Source of the DNA: Actinomycetes bacterium
GTDB taxonomy: Bacteria; Actinomycetota; Actinomycetes; Actinomycetales; Actinomycetaceae
Length of the DNA stretch: 20,451 bases
Reading direction: 5' to 3'
NCBI GenBank assembly: GCA_023420745.1
Contig: JAEZVQ010000047.1
Location: 1 to 20,451 of the forward strand
Shown here: piece after piece, positions 15,832 to 20,451 of the stretch
Numbering within the stretch: the first letter of the stretch is position 1
Layout: each line of letters opens with the position of its first letter
Made by a program: the position numbers and the translations under genes
The notes under the pieces: generated by a model
What the model saw: the letters and a program-made list of their open reading frames with translations, nothing else
What the model was told of the DNA's origin: nothing
Databases searched by the model: none

Positions 15832-15837
15832 ACCGTA
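15832..15837 (-). promoter_or_regulatory. Candidate -10 hexamer of upp, leaderless geometry
   Basis: On the minus strand TACGGT is followed by AGAGCT and then the ATG at 15825. It fits TAnnnT with a 6-nt gap, which places initiation on the start codon. No clear -35 is seen. Confidence 0.45.
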
Positions 15838-15899
15838 CCGCGTGCGACGTCGTCGATGGGGGGCGTGGACACCTCCGCGTGGCGAGCGTGATCGTGGAC

Positions 15900-15905
15900 T
15901 AGGGT
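15900..15905 (+). promoter_or_regulatory. Candidate -10 hexamer of tadA, leaderless geometry
   Basis: TAGGGT is followed by 7 nt (GGAGGCC) and the ATG at 15913. The GGAGG there is too close to the ATG to act as a normal ribosome binding site, so leaderless initiation is the simpler reading. No clear -35 is seen. Confidence 0.4.
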
Positions 15906-15912
15906 GGAGGCC

Positions 15913-16377
15913 ATGAACGCACCGGATTATCGTCACGCCATGTCGCGAGCTCTGTTCCTCGCCAATCGTGCCCGTGAAAACGGGGATGTTCCGGTGGGCG
16001 CGGTAGTTCTTGACGGATCTGGTCGGATTATTGCCGAGGGGTGGAATACGAAGGAAGCCCATCACGATCCCACCGGTCACGCGGAAATCATGGCGCTGCG
16101 CAACGCCGCGCGGGTTAAGGGGACGTGGCGGCTCGATGACACCACCCTCGTCGTCACTCTCGAACCGTGCACGATGTGCGCGGGGGCGATCGTTCAGGCG
16201 CGCGTCGGGCGCCTCGTCATCGGCGCGTGGGATCCGAAAGCCGGTGCGTGCGGCTCGGTGCGTGACGTGGTGCGCGATTCGCGTCTCAATCACCGCGCCG
16301 AGGTCGTCACCGGCGTGCTCGAAACCGAGTGCGCTATCCAGTTGCGAGGATTTTTCACCACGCGCCGAGACGTGTAA
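15913..16377 (+). CDS. tadA: tRNA adenosine(34) deaminase
   Basis: A 154-residue zinc deaminase that converts A34 of tRNA-Arg(ACG) to inosine, allowing one tRNA to read CGU, CGC and CGA. The zinc and catalytic motifs are HAE (56-58) and PCTMC (85-89), with [21 protein letters not shown] and [13 protein letters not shown] as TadA-specific surroundings. The length matches bacterial TadA. I prefer the ATG at 15913 over a GTG at 15904 because TAGGGT at 15900-15905 fits a -10 for a leaderless transcript and would overlap that GTG. It is divergent from upp across a 78-87-bp spacer. Its substrate tRNA gene lies at 5718-5790. Confidence 0.95.
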   Translation: MNAPDYRHAMSRALFLANRARENGDVPVGAVVLDGSGRIIAEGWNTKEAHHDPTGHAEIMALRNAARVKGTWRLDDTTLVVTLEPCTMCAGAIVQARVGRLVIGAWDPKAGACGSVRDVVRDSRLNHRAEVVTGVLETECAIQLRGFFTTRRDV

Positions 16378-16453
16378 AATCGACGTACGACGAATGCCGT
16401 CGCCAGCGTCTCCACTTCGGTGGTGATGTCGGTGAGGGCGGGAGTCGCCCTGA

Positions 16454-16542
16454 GGTAGCGTGTCCGAGCGGCCGAAGGTGCAGCACTCGAAATGCTGTGT
16501 GGTTAATAGCCACCGAGGGTTCAAATCCCTCCGCTACCGCCA
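16454..16542 (+). tRNA. tRNA-Ser (anticodon CGA)
   Basis: The acceptor stem GGTAGCG (16454-16460) pairs with CGCTACC (16532-16538), followed by the discriminator G and an encoded CCA (16540-16542). The anticodon stem CAGCA/TGCTG encloses CTCGAAA with anticodon CGA at 16488-16490. A long variable arm (GTGG-loop-CCAC) marks a class II tRNA, and the T arm GAGGG-TTCAAAT-CCCTC is intact. It reads UCG codons. Confidence 0.97.
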
Positions 16543-16543
16543 A

Positions 16544-16589
16544 AAACACTGATCCCCCGGAAGTCAATGTTTCCGGGGGATCAGTGTTT
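16544..16589. terminator. Intrinsic terminator after tRNA-Ser, bidirectional
   Basis: AAACACTGATCCCCCGGAA (16544-16562) pairs perfectly over 19 bp with its complement at 16571-16589 around an 8-nt loop. T-rich sequence flanks it on both strands (TTTCTT on plus, TTTTT on minus). It can end the tRNA-Ser transcript and also that of the convergent DUF1540 gene, whose stop is 22 bp away. Confidence 0.9.
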
Positions 16590-16611
16590 CTTGATGTGCT
16601 CAGCGCGCGCG

Positions 16612-16878
16612 TCACGCCGGCTGGAAGGTCAGGCACTCCGCGTGATCGGAGCCGACCTCGACCGCCTCCGCCGAGCAGGCGAGGTGATCGTTGAATGCAC
16701 ATTCGATGCGCTGGCAGGCTCCGACGTGAGCCTCGCGATCGTCGGTCGGACGGGTGCTGATCTGGACGAAGGTGACGCAGCCCTTCTCGCCCATGGTCAT
16801 CGCCGGGGCGTTGCAGCCGTTGTGGTTGAAGCTGCAGCCGAGGGAAGCGCACTGGGAAACATTTGGCATCGTGTTCAT
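16612..16878 (-). CDS. Small cysteine-rich protein with two DUF1540 repeats
   Basis: An 88-residue protein made of two similar halves, each with four cysteines: C10, C15, C22, C34 and C55, C60, C68, C82. The cores (CASLGCSFNHNGCNAPAMTM and CQRIECAFNDHLACSAEAVEV) follow the DUF1540 pattern C-x4-C-x(6-7)-C with a hydrophobic strand after the third Cys. This family is thought to bind a metal such as zinc; its function is unknown. The ATG at 16878 has an excellent GGAGGAGA site. I prefer it to a longer reading upstream. It has no signal peptide or membrane helix, so it is probably cytoplasmic. It ends 22 bp from a bidirectional terminator shared with tRNA-Ser. Confidence 0.88.
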   Translation of the reverse strand: MNTMPNVSQCASLGCSFNHNGCNAPAMTMGEKGCVTFVQISTRPTDDREAHVGACQRIECAFNDHLACSAEAVEVGSDHAECLTFQPA

Positions 16879-17042
16879 GGTGATCTCCTCCGTTTGTGAT
16901 GGTGACACTGGTTGTCGAATCAAGTTCTCGTGTGGATGCGATCCCTTGCGGAGCCACATCGGATACCTCGATGCTAGGTCTGTTGGAGGGCGAGAAAAAG
17001 AGCACGCAAGGCTCGTGTATTTTGACCGAATACGAGCACCGA

Positions 17043-17056
17043 TGTTGCGTAATTCG
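17043..17056 (+). repeat. 14-bp direct repeat, copy 1
   Basis: TGTTGCGTAATTCG, identical to the copy at 17180-17193, 137 bp away. A partial resemblance (TGTTGCGACTCG) occurs at 17286-17297. It may be a regulatory site; the function is unknown. Confidence 0.8.
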
Positions 17057-17179
17057 TGCGCGGATTTTGCCTCCTGAACAAGACTGTCGACGCCGCAATA
17101 AAACGCAGTTATTGCAACGAAAAATCGCTATCGCTCGAAGTTGTCAGGCGAGGCTGAATTTAACCAAGGCTCACCTCAG

Positions 17180-17193
17180 TGTTGCGTAATTCG
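17180..17193 (+). repeat. 14-bp direct repeat, copy 2
   Basis: TGTTGCGTAATTCG, identical to the copy at 17043-17056. It is preceded by a loosely DtxR-box-like stretch (17160-17178) that I do not consider strong enough to call. Confidence 0.8.
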
Positions 17194-17472
17194 AGGCTCG
17201 TCTGTTGCTGACACGCGATGCAAACTCAGGGCACCCTTACCGGTGTCAATCGTGGGGGAATTAGGTCACGCAGCAGTCGCGGATATTGTTGCGACTCGGT
17301 GAGCGAGAGGGGGAATAACCACCTCTCATACGCTCCTCGAAGCATGACGATTCGGCCGGTTTTCCTCCCTTCGATAGACTGAGCGAGGAATTCTCACAGG
17401 GGTCACACTCCTGAAAATCCTCCCGTGTAGCCAGCGCGTCTCCACGGTGTGAGTCGAAAGGATCAACCGCAT

Positions 17473-19839
17473 ATGACTCAGGAATTCGTCGGCACCTCAC
17501 GATCGCAAATTCGCGCGGTCTCCGGGCGTCCCGCCGCCGCATCCACCGCGATGGAGGTGTGGCAAGGTCTCTCCGCTGCCGTCGTCGACCGCATCGCCGA
17601 CGACTGGTACCGCACCACTGAGACCTACCGGAAAGGACGGCGCCAGCACTACTTCTCCGCCGAGTTCCTCATGGGTCGAGCGCTGCTCAACAACCTCATT
17701 AACCTCGGTCTCGTCGACGATGCTGAGGAAGCGGTCAAGGAATTTGGTCGCAAACTTGGTGACGTCCTCGAACAAGAACCCGACGCAGCGCTGGGCAACG
17801 GTGGTCTCGGTCGACTCGCCGCGTGTTTCCTCGACTCCTGTGCGACCCAGGATCTGCCCGCCGTCGGCTACGGGATTCTCTACCGCTACGGGCTGTTCAA
17901 GCAGGTTTTTGACAACGGCTACCAGACGGAGCACCCGGATTCGTGGATGGAAGAGGGCTACCCCTTCGTCATTCGCCGCGAAGAACAACAGCGTCGTGTG
18001 ACCTACGCTGACCTGCACGTGCGCGCCATCCCCTACGACATGCCGATCACCGGGTACGGCACGAAGAATGTCGGCACGCTTCGACTGTGGAAGGCAGAGC
18101 CGATCGAAGAATTCGACTACGACGCGTTCAACTCGCAGCGTTTCACCGACGCGATTGTCGATCGCGAACGCACGATGGATATTTCCCGCGTGCTCTACCC
18201 CAACGACACCACCTATGAAGGGAAGGTGCTGCGCGTTCGCCAGCAGTACTTCTTCGTATCCGCGTCGCTGCAAGAAATCGTCGACAACCATGTGGAGGTT
18301 CACGGTAGCCTCGACAATTTCGCTGACTACAACTGCGTGCAGCTCAACGACACCCACCCGGTGCTCGCCATCCCTGAGCTGATGCGCCTGCTGATGGACG
18401 AGCACGGGATGGGATGGGAAGACGCGTGGGACATCGTGTCGCACACTTTCGCCTACACGAACCACACTGTCCTTGCTGAAGCGTTGGAGCAGTGGGAGAT
18501 TTCGATCTTCGACCGGCTCTTCCCCCGGATTATGGAAATCGTGTGGGAAATCGACCGTCGTTTCCGCGAGGCGATGGCGGTCGAGGGGCTTGACGAGGCG
18601 CGCATCAACTACATGGCGCCGGTGTCGAATGGTTTTGTCCACATGGCGTGGATCGCCTGCTATGCCTCGTACTCGATTAACGGCGTGGCCGCGCTGCACA
18701 CCGAGATCATCAAGCGTGAAACTCTCAAAGAGTGGCATGACGTGTGGCCGGAGAAGTTCAACAACAAAACCAACGGTGTCACCCCGCGACGCTGGCTCAA
18801 ACAGTGCAACCCACGCCTCGCCGACCTCCTCACTGAGGTCACCGGGTCGGACGCGTGGGTGCGCGACCTTGACGAGTTGGCGAAGCTGCGCGACGTGGCC
18901 GATGACGCGCTCCTCGACCGCCTCAACGACATCAAACACGCCAACAAGGTCGCGTTTGCCAAGTGGATCAAAGATCGTCAGGGAATCGACGTCGATCCAG
19001 ATGCGATTTTCGACGTCCAGATCAAGCGACTGCACGAGTACAAGCGTCAGCTGCTCAACATCATGTACGTTCTCGATCTGTATTTCCGCATCAAGGACAA
19101 TCCCGGCATCGATATTCCGCCGCGCGTGTTCATTTTCGGTGCCAAAGCGGCGCCGGGCTACGTGCGTGCGAAGGCGATTATTAAGCTCATTAACGAGGTC
19201 GCGCGTGTGGTCAACAACGATGAGGACGTCAACGGGCTGATGACTGTCGTGTTCGTCGAGAACTACAACGTGTCGCCGGCTGAGAAGATCATTCCCGCGG
19301 CGGATGTGTCTGAGCAGATTTCCACGGCGGGGAAGGAAGCGTCGGGCACGTCGAATATGAAGTTCATGATGAACGGTGCTTTGACGCTCGGCACCCTCGA
19401 CGGGGCGAATGTCGAGATCCTCGACTCGGTTGGCGACGAGAATGCCTACATTTTCGGCGCTACTGAAGAGGAACTGCCTGAACTGCGCATGACCTACGAC
19501 CCGCGCCACCACTACGAGACTGTGCCGGGGCTCAAGCGCGTCCTCGACGCGTTGACCGACGGCACGCTCGACGACAATGGCACGGGGATGTTCCACGACC
19601 TGCGCTGGTCGCTGCTCAACTCCAACGGGTACGAAGCAGCGGACGTGTACTACCTGCTCGGCGACTTCGCCTCCTACCGCGACACTCGCGACCGGATGGC
19701 GCAGGATTACGCGGATCGTCGTGCGTGGGCACGCAAGTGCTGGGTCAACATTGTCGAGTCGGGGCGTTTCTCCTCCGACCGCACCATCCGCGACTACGCG
19801 CGCGAGGTGTGGAAGCTCGAACCGACGGCAATCTCATAG
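17473..19839 (+). CDS. glgP: Glycogen/maltodextrin phosphorylase
   Basis: A 788-residue GT35 phosphorylase that releases glucose 1-phosphate from alpha-1,4-glucans using pyridoxal phosphate. Visible features: an N-terminal HYFSAEFLMGRALLNNLINL, the substrate-site stretch LGNGGLGRLAACFLDS, NDTHPVLAIPELMRLL, FNNKTNGVTPRRWL, and the PLP motif EASGTSNMKFMMNG with the Schiff-base lysine at about K630, followed by GTLDGANVEI. The length is that of bacterial GlgP/MalP. The ATG at 17473 is preferred because AAAGGA lies 10 nt upstream (17457-17462); an in-frame GTG at 17449 would add eight residues. It is monocistronic by position, with a terminator about 77 bp after the stop. Confidence 0.97.
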   Translation: MTQEFVGTSRSQIRAVSGRPAAASTAMEVWQGLSAAVVDRIADDWYRTTETYRKGRRQHYFSAEFLMGRALLNNLINLGLVDDAEEAVKEFGRKLGDVLEQEPDAALGNGGLGRLAACFLDSCATQDLPAVGYGILYRYGLFKQVFDNGYQTEHPDSWMEEGYPFVIRREEQQRRVTYADLHVRAIPYDMPITGYGTKNVGTLRLWKAEPIEEFDYDAFNSQRFTDAIVDRERTMDISRVLYPNDTTYEGKVLRVRQQYFFVSASLQEIVDNHVEVHGSLDNFADYNCVQLNDTHPVLAIPELMRLLMDEHGMGWEDAWDIVSHTFAYTNHTVLAEALEQWEISIFDRLFPRIMEIVWEIDRRFREAMAVEGLDEARINYMAPVSNGFVHMAWIACYASYSINGVAALHTEIIKRETLKEWHDVWPEKFNNKTNGVTPRRWLKQCNPRLADLLTEVTGSDAWVRDLDELAKLRDVADDALLDRLNDIKHANKVAFAKWIKDRQGIDVDPDAIFDVQIKRLHEYKRQLLNIMYVLDLYFRIKDNPGIDIPPRVFIFGAKAAPGYVRAKAIIKLINEVARVVNNDEDVNGLMTVVFVENYNVSPAEKIIPAADVSEQISTAGKEASGTSNMKFMMNGALTLGTLDGANVEILDSVGDENAYIFGATEEELPELRMTYDPRHHYETVPGLKRVLDALTDGTLDDNGTGMFHDLRWSLLNSNGYEAADVYYLLGDFASYRDTRDRMAQDYADRRAWARKCWVNIVESGRFSSDRTIRDYAREVWKLEPTAIS

Positions 19840-19866
19840 TAGGAATGGCTGGATCCGGAGCTGTGG

Positions 19867-20265
19867 TCATGGCGAGATGACACCATCAATCCTCTGAGTG
19901 TCCTCGATATTGCCAACCGGGGCGGTAACAGTGAAAGGCTGCTGCCGCCCCGGAGTTTGTTGCCAGGCGTCAAGAATGTGCTGGCGGTTTGTAGGTGCCA
20001 GACAAGATCGCCCGAAAATCTGCGGCTTGTGTACAGCAGCTTTGCCAATGTAGAGGTTCTCTTCGTCACCCTCAAGGTCACCTAGGACGAGGTAGACGCC
20101 AGCCATGTTTATTTTGTTATGGTCGCGATAATCCTTAAGCGAGGCTGCCGGCAGGATGTACAGACCGTATTTGGTATCCGGGATTTACACGAGGATTGGC
20201 CCATCAGCTCTACCTTCAAGCAACAAAAGGTCAATCCCTAACTGTTGGTCGTTACCTGCCAGCAT
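19867..20265 (-). pseudogene. Decayed GIY-YIG nuclease family gene
   Basis: Read on the minus strand from ATG 20265 (preceded by AGAGGTGA with good spacing), one frame gives MLAGNDQQLGIDLLLLEGRA and DGPILV, then a TAA at codon 27 (20185-20187). The same frame continues with IPDTKYGLYILPAASLKDYR and the core GVYLVLGDLEGDEENLYIGKA (GVY at 56-58, YIG at 72-74). The spacing of these two motifs, after a 50-residue leader ending in a predicted ILP-AASL segment, resembles stand-alone GIY-YIG proteins with a DUF4357-like organisation. After YIGKA the similarity stops: the expected Arg/Glu-containing nuclease remainder is absent and the frame runs into the glgP terminator. The gene is thus interrupted by a nonsense codon and truncated at its 3' end. 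A short in-frame protein from ATG 20106 (79 residues) could still be made. The base composition is AT-richer than in neighbours. Confidence 0.65.
19917..19953 (+). terminator. Terminator hairpin of glgP
   Basis: CCGGGGCGG (19917-19925) pairs perfectly with CCGCCCCGG (19945-19953), with an inner CAG/CTG extension, and is followed by AGTTTGTT. It lies 77 bp after the glgP stop. The reading frame of the decayed minus-strand gene runs through it, which suggests that the native chromosome extends at least to about 19960. Confidence 0.8.
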
Positions 20266-20291
20266 GTTCACCTCTTTTCTTTAGTGCGCAT

Positions 20292-20451
20292 TTATTGGTC
20301 TTTGTGTGTGAGTTTGTTGTAGACCAGGTCGCTAATTTGGCGGATGATTTCATCTCGCTGGGCAGCACTTGAGAAGAAGTACTCCACGATCTTTGACTGG
20401 TCTTCTTGATGTGAGACGACAGCATCCTCGACGGCGCGTTCGAGGTCGCGT
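20292..20451 (-). CDS. C-terminal fragment of an unidentified protein (continues past the window)
   Basis: The minus-strand frame ends with TAA at 20292-20294 and stays open to the window edge. The visible end contains RDLERAVEDAVVSHQEDQSK and IVEYFFSSAAQRDEIIRQIS, closing with DLVYNKLTHKDQ. It is helical, charged and coding-like, but 52 residues are too few to name a family. The closing helices and the GIY-YIG neighbour 26 bp downstream suggest the C-terminus of a large helicase or restriction-type protein, which is only a guess. The two genes share strand and close spacing, so they were probably one operon. Confidence 0.55.
   Translation of the reverse strand, partial: RDLERAVEDAVVSHQEDQSKIVEYFFSSAAQRDEIIRQISDLVYNKLTHKDQ

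Larger units (their letters stand above)
16879..17472. other. Gene-free divergent intergenic region
   Basis: About 590 bp between the DUF1540 gene (minus) and glgP (plus). No open frame here has convincing composition or a ribosome binding site. It is AT-richer than its neighbours around 17080-17200 and holds a 14-bp direct repeat (17043 and 17180). A TAGACT at 17375-17380 is a possible -10 element for glgP. The region is long for such compact DNA, so it may hold regulatory sites, a small RNA or a decayed gene; nothing specific could be identified. Confidence 0.6.

Noticed and set aside
15826..16524. Upstream extension of upp giving a 445-residue protein
   Set aside because: It runs antisense through tadA and into the tRNA-Ser gene. 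The ATG at 15825 gives the exact family N-terminus.
17160..17178. Possible second DtxR/IdeR box (TTAACCAAGGCTCACCTCA)
   Set aside because: It matches only about 13 of 19 consensus positions, is not palindromic on its left side and is far from both flanking starts.
16896..17189. Plus-strand 97-codon open frame in the DUF1540-glgP spacer
   Set aside because: It has no ribosome binding site, unusual composition and no recognisable motif.
17497..19596. Minus-strand open frame of 699 codons opposite glgP
   Set aside because: The plus strand encodes an unmistakable glycogen phosphorylase. The antisense frame is a by-product of GC-rich codon usage and shows no recognisable domain.

Overview
The window is GC-rich, densely packed bacterial DNA that reads as the chromosome of a high-GC Gram-positive actinobacterium. 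A member of the Actinomycetaceae or a relative is my best guess, from the gene content; this is an inference and the genus is not identified. GTG starts, 4-nt ATGA/GTGA overlaps, lipoprotein signal peptides and several starts that look leaderless (a -10 hexamer 6-7 nt before the ATG) all fit that group.

Layout. (1) 1-5596, plus strand: a membrane-associated cluster made of a GPDPase_memb-type membrane protein, a DUF4129 protein, a DUF4350 protein, a MoxR AAA+ ATPase and a DUF58 protein. It is widespread in actinobacteria and its function is poorly defined. (2) 5718-5790: tRNA-Arg(ACG) with a terminator. (3) 5860-6687, minus: a fructosamine kinase-family protein. It is divergent from a plus-strand Mn/Fe-type ABC importer (lipoprotein, ATPase, permease; 6783-9462), whose promoter carries a DtxR/MntR-like palindrome. 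(4) 9417-12228, minus: gluQRS, a PAP2 phosphatase and meso-diaminopimelate dehydrogenase (ddh). The ddh 3' end overlaps the importer permease by 46 bp tail to tail. (5) 12390-15036, plus: the methionine importer metN-metI-metQ, followed by a strong hairpin. (6) upp (minus) and tadA (plus), divergent from a 78-bp spacer. The 3' end of upp sits in a 28-bp tandem duplication. (7) tRNA-Ser(CGA) with a 19-bp terminator hairpin, then a minus-strand cysteine-rich protein with two DUF1540 repeats. (8) A gene-free stretch of about 590 bp, then glgP (glycogen phosphorylase) with its terminator. (9) 19960 to the end: visibly AT-richer sequence with a broken minus-strand GIY-YIG-type gene and the C-terminus of another gene. 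This looks like the edge of an accessory region.

Functionally the window is mostly housekeeping: metal and methionine uptake, pyrimidine salvage, tRNA modification (TadA acts on the ACG tRNA-Arg encoded in the same window; GluQRS acts on queuosine-containing tRNA-Asp), lysine/diaminopimelate synthesis and glycogen breakdown. I see no clear new defence or mobile system that is complete here. The most rewarding places are the right-hand junction with the decayed GIY-YIG gene, the duplicated 3' end of upp, the MoxR/DUF58 cluster and the set of putative leaderless promoters.
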